Virus record (IMG/VR): IMGVR_UViG_3300025667_000007
Span: 1 to 49,710 of that record
DNA from: a virus
DNA: 49,710 bases
Direction: 5' to 3' (one strand)
The position numbers and the translations under genes were made by a program. Under the pieces are notes generated by a model that worked only from the letters and a program-made list of their open reading frames with translations, made no database searches and was not told where the DNA came from. Shown piece by piece: positions 42,101-49,353 of this stretch. Numbering within the stretch: the stretch's first letter is position 1; each line of letters opens with the position of its first letter.

Positions 42101-43873
42101 TTCATATCTACTGTAGATAATAATCGACCTGAAAATTATAGTCCTTATTATACTAATACGGGATTTCAAGGAAGTATTGATGATGTTTCTGTTAGAGAAA
42201 TCGAAGAGAAATGGACATTCTCACCTCAGCAAGGTGCAGAGGCTTATGTAAATCAAAATACTCAACAAATATATACATCTGGTGTCGGTACTTCTGCAAG
42301 AGGTATTGCACATATTAGTTTTGAAGTTACTGATAAATTGAATTATAAAGTATCATTCGATATTGATAGACCTACTGATTCAATCGTTAAGATTGGTCCT
42401 ACGCCTGATTCAGATGCGTATGGAAGTATGGTGATTGCGGCGAACGACACAGACGGCTCTAAAGACTTTATCTTTACTGCACCTGTTACGGGTAACGCAT
42501 TCTTAACTCTTTCAACTACTGGAAATGGATTCACTTATTGGGATAACATCTCAGTAAAATCTGTTCCTAATCTTTCATCTGATGAGTATCTATTGTTAGC
42601 ACGTTCAATGAACGTCTTCGGAGTTCCAATCGGAGGAGAAGAGCGATGGGCAAACAACCATCTTGATATGAAGAATGCAGATTACGTTGGACAGCCAATC
42701 GCTGGAATGCGTACTCTTGAATCATTCGGAGAATCTGTAGTTGAAGATTACTATGACGTTAACAAGCGTTCTAATGAAATTCTTAATCCACCAATTATGA
42801 TTTCCACTATGAGTATTGAGTTTGGTAATAGAGCAGTATCGGCAATAACCCCATCTTGTTCTAATCCATTATACTACAACTCTGTAGATTGTGAAACAAT
42901 AAACGGTGCTTGGACGGGACTCGCAACAGAATTCTGTTCTGATGGAATTTATACTACTGAAGCAGGTTGTGTAGAACCATTCGGAACTTGGACTGCAGGA
43001 AGTTGTTCAGCATCGGCAAATAATACTGAAGCAGATTGTATAATGGAAGGAACTTGTTCTAATCCAGTATATAACAATAACGAAACTAACTGTCTGGCTC
43101 AGGGAACTTGTTCTATCGGTTCTTACTATGACCAAGTATCTTGTGAAAATAATGCAGGTACGTGGACTTCAGCGAATAATACTTGGACTTCAGCGAATAA
43201 TACTTGGACCCCAGGTACTTGTACTGACGTTTCATATACGACTGAAGCAACTTGTATCGCACCAAGAGGCACTTGGACTCCTGAAGTTCCAGCACATTGT
43301 TCTGATGCTAACTTCACGACTGAAGCAGAATGTATTGCACCAAGAGGAACTTGGGATACTACAGTAGTCTCAGCAATGGCGGGAGATACAGTCGAAGTAG
43401 TTGGTGATGGTATTGACCCATTATGGACAATCACACTCGGTGGAGTCGAACAGGTTTCACAAGCAGTCTTGTTGCCTACTAAAGTTAATTTTGTTATCAA
43501 TCCTCTAACTCCACTTGGAGACCAAGAGTTTATAATTACAAATACTGATGGAGATACCGCAACTGCTCCAACCTTATTCAATGTTAGAGATACATTAAGA
43601 ATCATATCGGTCACGGAGATAGACCCGTCTAATTGGTTTATACTTGGAGCAGGATTTGTATCTGGTGGAAATGGTACTGTAGTGTGGGTAGAACTTACTA
43701 GCACTCCGGGTACAGGACCAGTGGCAAATAGTCCAAGTTACCAGTTCACAGATGTTAATAATCTGGCAATGGTCGATGACCAAGGTGGACTGGCTTCTGG
43801 AACATATGATGTAATAGTTGAAAACGCAGACGGAACTCAATTTAGAGAAGTATCTTCTCTAGTGATTCCATAA
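36161..43873 (+). CDS. Giant tail-fibre-like protein with cupredoxin-like domains, sugar-binding-type modules and Cys-Trp repeats
   Basis: 2570 residues. In order: a helical N-terminus (1-90); Cys-Trp units near 230-275; a cupredoxin-like domain at about 295-365 with H317, C352 and H355 (FHCTFHP) but no Met; glycine-rich beta repeats with GxGY turns at about 460-630; HxH-rich segments at about 665-840; a second cupredoxin-like domain at about 1300-1420 with the full ligand set H1332, C1405, H1408, M1411 (CGWHASM); three or more jelly-roll modules of the carbohydrate-binding type between 1540 and 2135; a Cys-Trp repeat array at 2233-2397; and two IPT/TIG-like Ig domains to the end. AGGAAAT precedes the ATG. 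It is probably a fibre or fibre-bearing protein facing the cell. Metal binding is inferred from motifs. Confidence 0.8.
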   Translation: MAHYTGHKFSLLELNTIEQQKSSFLDSLNIKLDAPDLLVKDLALMLKSLEVMENLEHLPEYKDFLINVAGRSQQFVSPTEMIENGGLDITYESSNLVQNSSFAADAFEVELLKNSGFDEPINVASPWANGIAYQFDRFFTEGTQIVDAYTDGQQVALAWFEANLKPNTQYKFSYDLTVNDVNWDLISGAKNMVDMLAPDTATFSEVGGGPAPRTFVASVIEDELLVRPTCSSCSNNPSISDQATCEGVGETWTVITPEYLTSIVAMETACTSTGGHWFEGAINDPNTQTHILVPYHLEAREGDTIIFNNPDTNILVHNAVSDDNISFASPDLSPGEQWAWVVDGYHDLYFHCTFHPLEEGRLSSTTNHRFVYSLNHGLNPGDTIKIPINYGANVALPALSNSYNISQIMPQLCTSIGGAGSQNVVESLYHDLSLTDLVSFQSGDVETDPNATVPVVITFQGGNDSNTVNASADATVVGGVVTALTLNSGGSQYTNIPTMYISGGGGAGATGTIGFDASVTGIVIDEPGTGYQSVPTISISAPFGVLVADGGTAIQAEATCTIDATGFVDTVTITNAGSEYTGPPAVTFVGGSPTVNALATGSVDGSITSLTLEQGGTGYGSGGSTTGGGAVVGVGERKWEDYIITAVQKGDARVDVFFDDVNVIGHIHTGELTTAEYATIQTGTNVISMSTTDGTGSGDNSPHAHSVTYNWDPALNNGAGGMYIVGMTGSHTHGMSEYYVIEGGTNIELTNFGHYHQLLLDITDEATLKASPLTGVTQDTDGTWSHTGGATKIGTSNYGTSDPQHFHTVEFGCIDPANDTYLIISIDQHIHDFDRVYYPGSSQFTVGKYDFALGGDDLNPSTIATPFTDIAGYVKKERGIESDGHQLKAGDKIHYTNVYNGIHHGNTNYFVDYVIDWDHFALTETVIYPLENAPGTTPTFFNVIESYEVVADMASFRYEVERDLTNHVGDPFISGVEVLWSRPRTVKSVNHALSVGDVVQLPSGPQPYTPTELPGAMMNHTVVALGDGYGPTDGFEIIVDTQSTITAADPGQTTVEGAQDSPWFWSWHDMSNISYYPYQRDIAEHEAFGGNEGTAGGFDLFRGGKYTFVNNAWSSSGHVTAPDPFTGVMQDMYMHAAGIKAIPGGGWDNLVQAGMTRGLGEPNEGYHCVNKNASHGLTIETGALNDFVSLEDNPGTWVSDQPFPVCMGLSGWCEELDVTGWYYNGVDDYSVCTALNPNEDVGLAQWRVSQWIGNFSKEFTWKIPEDFGLTGADGVSGFGPFVPPGETNLYYAVEDDGGLYKFDKEGMIEGTNRTLNLYRGATYRFRVNAPGHPFYITTDDGSHFTPGAYFGEYLLGVTGSRGEEGAGVQTDPGSKFGLDAAGVPKYEIVEFTVPSVAPDTLYYQCGWHASMVGTFNIIDIPVVNAGDDIVVYYHHGQENMYTPLHIKDKIQIDNGTGNDYFQVQPEPANAFPVAGTQADLLQLGNLVTATGLGALPKIQAMNIELGTIQYIDPVTMIKGANSEQFLVTNNHEGLAKVYMSVDINQRSNILLDNVSFKEVVWTETGSWEVNGGTAHTTDGTAAHIEQLVTGTVQDGITYEIQYDIIESFKDVFGAENGTLTASLMGDTTIVGTANTLVGHYSETVVAPNNTAILRLSNTGIGKIDNISIRERVTGQNAWYMGEGWQSINGKAYLDGTILSDTEINQTVVFTPGKLYEVKYTLADMDPSDNGMTGRLRVALGSDTTHKIANWNLDIVDPLQINWTASGVDVSITNAVMNFNSSVNGTMTYTLENNLVKNSSYETTLDCVLETHNILTFQVGPGPNGSHSHQFQITQVDADWLMADATRTRTFPQTDAYHADTYTHEFTISYDTGSYILVSQTIPEGHETLALIGTSANNPSIEILIGGVLQKTITTSGIHHLDLIGEASDQFVLRMNGTGLINSVSLHEEDIPVLDADTTGLVPSGQRTHHVRAGSADSKIHFISTVDNNRPENYSPYYTNTGFQGSIDDVSVREIEEKWTFSPQQGAEAYVNQNTQQIYTSGVGTSARGIAHISFEVTDKLNYKVSFDIDRPTDSIVKIGPTPDSDAYGSMVIAANDTDGSKDFIFTAPVTGNAFLTLSTTGNGFTYWDNISVKSVPNLSSDEYLLLARSMNVFGVPIGGEERWANNHLDMKNADYVGQPIAGMRTLESFGESVVEDYYDVNKRSNEILNPPIMISTMSIEFGNRAVSAITPSCSNPLYYNSVDCETINGAWTGLATEFCSDGIYTTEAGCVEPFGTWTAGSCSASANNTEADCIMEGTCSNPVYNNNETNCLAQGTCSIGSYYDQVSCENNAGTWTSANNTWTSANNTWTPGTCTDVSYTTEATCIAPRGTWTPEVPAHCSDANFTTEAECIAPRGTWDTTVVSAMAGDTVEVVGDGIDPLWTITLGGVEQVSQAVLLPTKVNFVINPLTPLGDQEFIITNTDGDTATAPTLFNVRDTLRIISVTEIDPSNWFILGAGFVSGGNGTVVWVELTSTPGTGPVANSPSYQFTDVNNLAMVDDQGGLASGTYDVIVENADGTQFREVSSLVIP
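43160..43210 (+). repeat. 21-bp tandem repeat, about 2.4 copies
   Basis: The unit (43160-43180, then 43181-43201, then a partial copy) encodes TWTSANN. Copies differ by one base. It lies inside the Cys-Trp repeat array of the 2570-residue protein and suggests recent slippage or unequal recombination. Confidence 0.85.
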
Positions 43874-43901
43874 TATACGATATGATTATGAATTTAGTTC
43901 T

Positions 43902-43909
43902 TATAAATA
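43902..43909 (+). promoter_or_regulatory. Late promoter (TATAAATA)
   Basis: A perfect late box in the 70-base gap before the 1194-residue gene, 35 bases before its ATG. GGAGAT near 43930 is the ribosome site. Confidence 0.85.
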
Positions 43910-43943
43910 TATCAGAAGAATACAATTTTGGAGATAAAATACA

Positions 43944-46900
43944 ATGTCCGTAACACTATCAAGCATAACTACTGCGGTTGACCCGTTCAATGACATACCA
44001 GATATTACATTTGATAGTGTCGATGTCACGGCGTTTACCGAAGAAGTAGAGATATACACAAATACACCAGCGGTTATGATACCGACTAAGTTGAATGCGA
44101 TGGCCGCATCAATGAAGAACTGGTTGAATGATAATATCTCAACTCCTTTAGAAAATCAACAGAATACCTTCAAGAATGAGGTAGTTGTTAGAACAAATAC
44201 GGCTATGAACGCTGTAGAAACCTATATGAACGATGAGGTTCAAGGATTCGTCAATGCAACATTCGTCCCTTGGGCCAATGATGCAGGAAATGTTCTATCA
44301 AATCACGCTAATACTCTTGAAACGAATTTAACAAACAGCCTATCGCAATTAACGACTGATTATACTGGTCACGTTGCGTATCAGGATTCTATTATTGCTC
44401 AAGCACTAGCAGATATGCTTGCGAACTTATCGCAATATACTTCTGGCGCAGCCGATTCTGGATATTCTATCCATCAAACGAATACTCTACTTTCTGAAGT
44501 CACGATGACTAGAGAAATCGGATTTACTGATTATCTCTACAATGCAGAAGGTAATATTACGTTTGCTGAAGAGGGTCCTAATAAGACTCACCACATTTCA
44601 TATAATCCAACATCTGGTGCAATTGTATCATTTGGTGAAAGTATGCAGATTGTAGGAGAGCCACGACCATTCCAACATCACTTAAAACTTGATATTGAAA
44701 CGGCTACAGGTTCTACCTCAGTTACTAAGATTAAAGCATATGATATTAACAAGAATACCACAGTTGGTGGAGTTACTACATTCAGAGCAACGGGACACGA
44801 AATTAATGGTGACCCTGCAGTAGACTTAACTATTCTTAATAACACTTCTATCCCAGACACAGACAACCCAGAACTTATTCTAAGACGTGGCGCAGATGCC
44901 GCACTTATGTTTGGTGGAGTTGACAGTGGAGATTATGTCAAAATTACAGACATTACTGGTAATACTGTTTACAATAATGGTGTAACAGGAAACTTTGCAG
45001 AACATTACGATACAGTTCTATTCAAGCCTTTCCAATCTTATTGTCACGATGCTACAAGTTCAGTGACTGGTTGGGGCGTGACTGCAATGCACAACGCATC
45101 GGATATCGATGGTTCTGGTGGAAGTTATGATACTCCTACTACTTGTGAAGAATATTTTGACCCAATTGTCGCACTACTTGACGATTTTACACGTTCTTAT
45201 GAGTATAATATTTCAGGCGAATCATACGTAAAAGAATTATCAGACGGACTAATTTATAAAGTGTTCATCAATGATGACTCTGGATTTATTGATTCTTACG
45301 CATACACAGTTGATGCAAATGGAAAACAAGGAACTGGAGCAATACTTAACGCAGTTTATGATGATGGTGTTTCAGATGTCGTAATCACAAACGGTGGTAC
45401 TAAATGGTCAGCAAATACTTCAGTACGAGCATTTGATAAGGGAGCAGTTGATGTAGCGGGCTCAGTAGAAACTAAAGCGGTTTCTTCATTCACATTGAAA
45501 GATGGAATGGTAGAAGAAGTTAAAGTTGAAACTCCTGGTGCAGGATATACTGGATACTATGAAGTAGCGGTTGCCGCAGTACCAGGTGGAGATGGACATA
45601 CTCATACAGTTCATCTAACCCAGACTGAAGTTAATCTTATTAAATCGGGAACTCCTGTTCTATCAACTACGGTTGATGCGGGTCACACTCACGACCAAAC
45701 AGTATCTTGGAACGTATTCAATCAATCATTTGAATTCACTGCAACAAACGGTGCTCACGTTCATCCAAGGGAAGTTACTACTCACATTGTTAATCCTACT
45801 ATCACGCTTACTTTCACCACTTCAACTGGTGGACTTGCGGCTGGATATGTTACTCTTAAAGAAGATGACAGTGTAGATTTTGTAACAATTACAGATGGCG
45901 GAGCAGATTATGTTGTCGCTGACAGTGTTGCAATTACAGGTGGAACTCCTACTGTGGCAGCCGCAACTTCAATGTCACTAGTTGACGGCGGAATTGCTGG
46001 ATTCGCAGTATCAGTCGCTGGTACAGGATATACGGATACTACTGCTAAAACAGTAAGTGTCGATATTCAGAACAACGCTTTTGTTCCATCTATTATCTCT
46101 GCTAATGTTGGAGATACTCTAGAGTTTACAAACTTAGATATTCAAGCACATACAATTACTCACGCAGGTGGGATGTTTGATTCTGGTGACGTACCTCAGA
46201 ATGCTGTTTTCACATACGTAATTACTAAAGAATGTGAAATCACAGATAAGTATGACCTCTATGATGATAATGACACAAACATTAAAGCAACCCTTTGGGT
46301 ACGTGATAATAGCGTTTTTGTTGATATCAATTCACCTACTGGTGGAGGAGTTCGAGGACTTGCTACAGTCGATGCCGCAGGAACAATTATCAATATTGCT
46401 GTAGACAGACCTGGACAAGGATATACACTTACTGATATAGTGAACATAGTTGATGTATCTGGGCCAGGAGAAGGAGCATACGCAACTGTAGAAACTAATC
46501 GTTCTATTGCCTCTGTTGGTGTAGCCAATCGTGGTACAGGATACTCACCAGAAACTAAAATCGTTGTGATGGACCCTACGGGAACTCCGCAGTATGATAT
46601 CACAGGCAATATGACTGGTACTCTATATGGTTCAGGTGCAATTGTTCGACCAGTTCTAACTACTGAAGCAGTACCAGGTTCTTGTTCAGATGTTGCATTC
46701 TCAGACGAAGCAACGTGTGTTGCTGGTTCAGGTACTTGGACTGCACCAATTACGATTGGTGAAATTGTTTCAATAACTGTTGTTAAACCGGGTTCTAATT
46801 ATGTCGATGTTGAGTTTACTATCAATGACCCATTAGATACTGGTTCAGGCGCAGTTCTTACTCAAGACCTTAATAACGTAGTAACTGACATTGTATTAAC

Positions 46901-47528
46901 TACACGTGGAACTAACTATGACGAACCGATGATTGTAGTTTCAGATGCTGGTGGCCTAGTTGGCTCAAGCACTAAATCAGTCGGAAGTGGTTTTGTAGGA
47001 AGTGTATCTCTTAATAATGGTATCGGGGCTGGAACGATTGTCGAAGATTGGGCAGATTATGTTCCTGGCGAAACACGAGTCATTGTTGTAGATGAACACG
47101 CAGAACCAACTGGTTACGGGGCAGAAGGAACGGTAGTATTAGGATTGAATGGTAATGTTTCATCTATCGAATTCACTAATCCTGGAACTGCATATAAGAC
47201 TCCTGTCATAATTGTTGCTGGCCCAGTTCTATTGCAAGGCGCATCTATTAATAATGTCAATGTAGACTTAGCATTGTTTGGACCAGAGGGCAATACGAAT
47301 GATTCTGAATTCTCTGCAAATAACACTGCTGGTACTAACTACAAGAATGGTATTATGATTCAGTTCGAGAATCCAAACGGACACACGCTGAACGACTCTT
47401 GGTCATTCAAAACTCAATCTTGGACACTAGGAACTCCTGCGTCATTACTTTACACTTCTAGTAGATACGATGGCAACCTTGAGAATATGAGGGGTATTAT
47501 TACACTCAAAGATGTTTGGGAAGTATAA
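43944..47528 (+). CDS. Large tail-fibre-like protein with GxGY beta repeats and a degenerate cupredoxin-like domain
   Basis: 1194 residues. The first 200 are helical (AASMKNWLNDNI; NLTNSLSQL) as in fibre N-termini. Around 455-580 and 640-1080 it carries beta repeats of the form GxVxxVxVxxPGxGY. Near 550-610 are HxH motifs (HTHTVHL, GHTHD, AHVH). At about 705-770 a cupredoxin-like stretch (FVPSIISANVGDTLEFTN, then AHTITH with H736, and C764) lacks the CxxH(xx)M end, so it looks degenerate. One Cys-Trp unit (CSDVAFSDEATCVAGSGTW) lies near 914-932. The C-terminal 60 residues (QFENPNGHTLNDSWSFKTQ) may be the trimer end. It shares module types with the 2570-residue protein. Confidence 0.75.
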   Translation: MSVTLSSITTAVDPFNDIPDITFDSVDVTAFTEEVEIYTNTPAVMIPTKLNAMAASMKNWLNDNISTPLENQQNTFKNEVVVRTNTAMNAVETYMNDEVQGFVNATFVPWANDAGNVLSNHANTLETNLTNSLSQLTTDYTGHVAYQDSIIAQALADMLANLSQYTSGAADSGYSIHQTNTLLSEVTMTREIGFTDYLYNAEGNITFAEEGPNKTHHISYNPTSGAIVSFGESMQIVGEPRPFQHHLKLDIETATGSTSVTKIKAYDINKNTTVGGVTTFRATGHEINGDPAVDLTILNNTSIPDTDNPELILRRGADAALMFGGVDSGDYVKITDITGNTVYNNGVTGNFAEHYDTVLFKPFQSYCHDATSSVTGWGVTAMHNASDIDGSGGSYDTPTTCEEYFDPIVALLDDFTRSYEYNISGESYVKELSDGLIYKVFINDDSGFIDSYAYTVDANGKQGTGAILNAVYDDGVSDVVITNGGTKWSANTSVRAFDKGAVDVAGSVETKAVSSFTLKDGMVEEVKVETPGAGYTGYYEVAVAAVPGGDGHTHTVHLTQTEVNLIKSGTPVLSTTVDAGHTHDQTVSWNVFNQSFEFTATNGAHVHPREVTTHIVNPTITLTFTTSTGGLAAGYVTLKEDDSVDFVTITDGGADYVVADSVAITGGTPTVAAATSMSLVDGGIAGFAVSVAGTGYTDTTAKTVSVDIQNNAFVPSIISANVGDTLEFTNLDIQAHTITHAGGMFDSGDVPQNAVFTYVITKECEITDKYDLYDDNDTNIKATLWVRDNSVFVDINSPTGGGVRGLATVDAAGTIINIAVDRPGQGYTLTDIVNIVDVSGPGEGAYATVETNRSIASVGVANRGTGYSPETKIVVMDPTGTPQYDITGNMTGTLYGSGAIVRPVLTTEAVPGSCSDVAFSDEATCVAGSGTWTAPITIGEIVSITVVKPGSNYVDVEFTINDPLDTGSGAVLTQDLNNVVTDIVLTTRGTNYDEPMIVVSDAGGLVGSSTKSVGSGFVGSVSLNNGIGAGTIVEDWADYVPGETRVIVVDEHAEPTGYGAEGTVVLGLNGNVSSIEFTNPGTAYKTPVIIVAGPVLLQGASINNVNVDLALFGPEGNTNDSEFSANNTAGTNYKNGIMIQFENPNGHTLNDSWSFKTQSWTLGTPASLLYTSSRYDGNLENMRGIITLKDVWEV

Positions 47529-47545
47529 TACTACTAGAAACTTAA

Positions 47546-47553
47546 TATAAATA
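47546..47553 (+). promoter_or_regulatory. Late promoter, upstream of a tandem pair
   Basis: A perfect TATAAATA, 56 bases before the adhesin ATG at 47602. A second copy begins 13 bases downstream. Confidence 0.8.
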
Positions 47554-47558
47554 TTTAA

Positions 47559-47566
47559 TATAAATA
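47559..47566 (+). promoter_or_regulatory. Late promoter, downstream of a tandem pair
   Basis: A perfect TATAAATA, 43 bases before the adhesin ATG. Two boxes in one 73-base gap suggest high late expression or a duplicated element. Confidence 0.8.
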
Positions 47567-47601
47567 GAATTGAATATGAAAACACTGGAGATTAAAAAAC
47601 G

Positions 47602-47639
47602 ATGGATATTTTAACACTTGGTAAAATGAACCAAATGGC
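47602..47639 (+). repeat. 38-bp direct repeat, copy 1
   Basis: Identical to 49316-49353. It encodes the shared N-terminus of the two adhesin genes and could allow recombination that deletes or swaps the adhesin and chaperone between them. Confidence 0.9.
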
Positions 47640-48519
47640 GAAAGATGTCGACCAAACCTTGGAATATCTAGCCAATGCGACATTTACCGCCCTAAAAGAC
47701 GTTTGTGACTTGCAAGAGTCACAAGTCGGAACACTCACTCAGACTACCGCAGACGGTGTAGCAGAGTTGATTGCCGCTGGTGGTGGACAAGGTAGTGGCC
47801 CAGAACGTGTACTATACGTTGGTTGTAACTCTGGTCAAGGTGCTACAGGTCAAGAAGCAATTAATTATAACGGACATCAATGTGCTTGGACTGTACCCGC
47901 AGACACTAAAGGAATTAAATTTGAAATGTACGGTGGAGGCGCTTCAGGATGGGGTGCTTGCTGTTGTATGATGGTAGGACTTCCTGGTGGTGCTGGAGGA
48001 TATGTTGTTAAACACTTAAACGTAGATGACGGAGATTTCGTTGGAGATGGTACAGACGTTTATCAAATATGTTCAGCAGGAACTGGATGTTGCTATCCGA
48101 ATAGTTCAGTCGGCAGAGGACATACGAGTTATGTAACTGGCCCAGGATTATCGAATTATTGTGCAGTTGGTGGACACGTAGGGCAAATACAATGTCATAG
48201 TTTCAACTGTTACACTTGTTGTCATACTTGTTTTAACTGTGCACCAGTATATGGTGGAGATTACGGTATGGGTGGCAGAAGTGCTTGGTTTCACTCAAAT
48301 CATTATTGTGCTGGCGGATTGTGGCAAGTTGCTCCAGGTGCCCCAGGCCCTCTAGGAACTGGAGATGCTCATTCACCAGATGCTTGTACTTTCGGGATGC
48401 ACTCCGGTGGTTCTCCAAAGAGTCCAGGTGTAGGCGGATATAGTGGTATGACTTCGGGCGGTTGCTGTTGCGGAAAAGCAGGCGGCGGTGGCGCAGTCGT
48501 AGTAACGTATTGGTCGTAA
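47602..48519 (+). CDS. Glycine-rich, cysteine-rich adhesin/receptor-binding protein
   Basis: A 305-residue protein. Residues 1-70 are a helical attachment segment starting MDILTLGKMNQMAK. Then comes a domain with CAWTVPADTKGIKFEMYGGG, the opening strand of glycine-rich phage adhesin domains, followed by long Gly runs and a VVVTYWS end. Such Gly-rich domains form receptor-binding tips in several phages. It has 21 cysteines, including CHSFNCYTCCHTCFNC (about residues 200-215), CCC at about 120 and CCC near 290, which is extreme for a virion protein; they may bind metal or form disulphides. It is followed by a chaperone-like gene and a second adhesin with the same N-terminus. GGAG precedes the ATG. 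Confidence 0.75.
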   Translation: MDILTLGKMNQMAKDVDQTLEYLANATFTALKDVCDLQESQVGTLTQTTADGVAELIAAGGGQGSGPERVLYVGCNSGQGATGQEAINYNGHQCAWTVPADTKGIKFEMYGGGASGWGACCCMMVGLPGGAGGYVVKHLNVDDGDFVGDGTDVYQICSAGTGCCYPNSSVGRGHTSYVTGPGLSNYCAVGGHVGQIQCHSFNCYTCCHTCFNCAPVYGGDYGMGGRSAWFHSNHYCAGGLWQVAPGAPGPLGTGDAHSPDACTFGMHSGGSPKSPGVGGYSGMTSGGCCCGKAGGGGAVVVTYWS

Positions 48520-48563
48520 GACATAACAAAGTTATTAAAAAATAATTAGGAGATATATTAGAA

Positions 48564-49316
48564 ATGGCTAAATTGAATATTGAAATGACGTATCCAGTGC
48601 CGGATAAGTATCTATCCCAGAGTACGGCTGCCGGTAATACTGCTAGTATGTCTTATCTAGGGCCAGACACTATCTGGGTGCAAGTCAATAAAGAAGGTGA
48701 TAGGAAAGGCAAATGGAATCAGAATCCAATCAAAACGAATTACGCTGATGATGGCGATATGGAGAATGGTTCTGAAGAAGAAATGGCAGATGCTATTAGG
48801 GCATTACCTGTTCCTCTAGATGCAGAACGAATTGAAATCGACTGTACAACTAATCCTCATATATGTGCTATCTGGACAAAACCTGAAACAGTAGGAGATG
48901 ATTCTCCTAACTACGATAAACTTCCTCAACAAGAAGATAAACTCGCTGACGGAACAGTATATTACTCTCGACCAGCAAATGATAAGATTCCACCTGACCA
49001 CGTATGGAACCCATATGAGTGTACTTGGAATTTTGATACAAAAGAGTGGGATTTAGTCTTGAGGACACCAGCAGACTTTGGTATGCCAGAATCTTGGGAT
49101 GAAATTAGGGCATATCGTGATATGGAACTTGAGCAACTAGACGTTAAAAACCTTCTGCCTGATGGGCCAGAGAAAGATGCCTGGGATGCTTATCGACAAG
49201 AACTGAGGGATATCCCACAAAAATACGCGGATGCTGAACTACATACAGTAGCACATCCAGATTCTCCCGAAGAAATCAAAAACAACGCGGCGAGAGCCTT
49301 GAGGGGAGAAGAATAA
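48564..49316 (+). CDS. Tail-fibre assembly chaperone-like protein
   Basis: A 250-residue acidic protein. The end has WDEIRAYRDMELEQLD, then AWDAYRQELRDIPQKYAD. The W-x-x-YRQ-x-LRDIP element is the mark of tail-fibre assembly proteins (Caudo_TAP type). The N-terminal part (YLGPDTIWVQVN; VWNPYECTWNFDTKEWDL) fits proteins encoded next to fibre genes. It probably helps fold or mount the adhesins on either side. AGGAG precedes the ATG at an 11-base distance. Its stop shares a base with the next adhesin start (TAATG). Confidence 0.7.
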   Translation: MAKLNIEMTYPVPDKYLSQSTAAGNTASMSYLGPDTIWVQVNKEGDRKGKWNQNPIKTNYADDGDMENGSEEEMADAIRALPVPLDAERIEIDCTTNPHICAIWTKPETVGDDSPNYDKLPQQEDKLADGTVYYSRPANDKIPPDHVWNPYECTWNFDTKEWDLVLRTPADFGMPESWDEIRAYRDMELEQLDVKNLLPDGPEKDAWDAYRQELRDIPQKYADAELHTVAHPDSPEEIKNNAARALRGEE

Positions 49317-49353
49317 TGGATATTTTAACACTTGGTAAAATGAACCAAATGGC
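49316..49353 (+). repeat. 38-bp direct repeat, copy 2
   Basis: The second copy of 47602-47639, at the start of the following adhesin gene. Confidence 0.9.

Noticed and set aside
43126-43704. 192-codon minus-strand open frame
   Set aside because: Antisense of the Cys-Trp repeat array; its apparent repeats merely mirror the coding strand.
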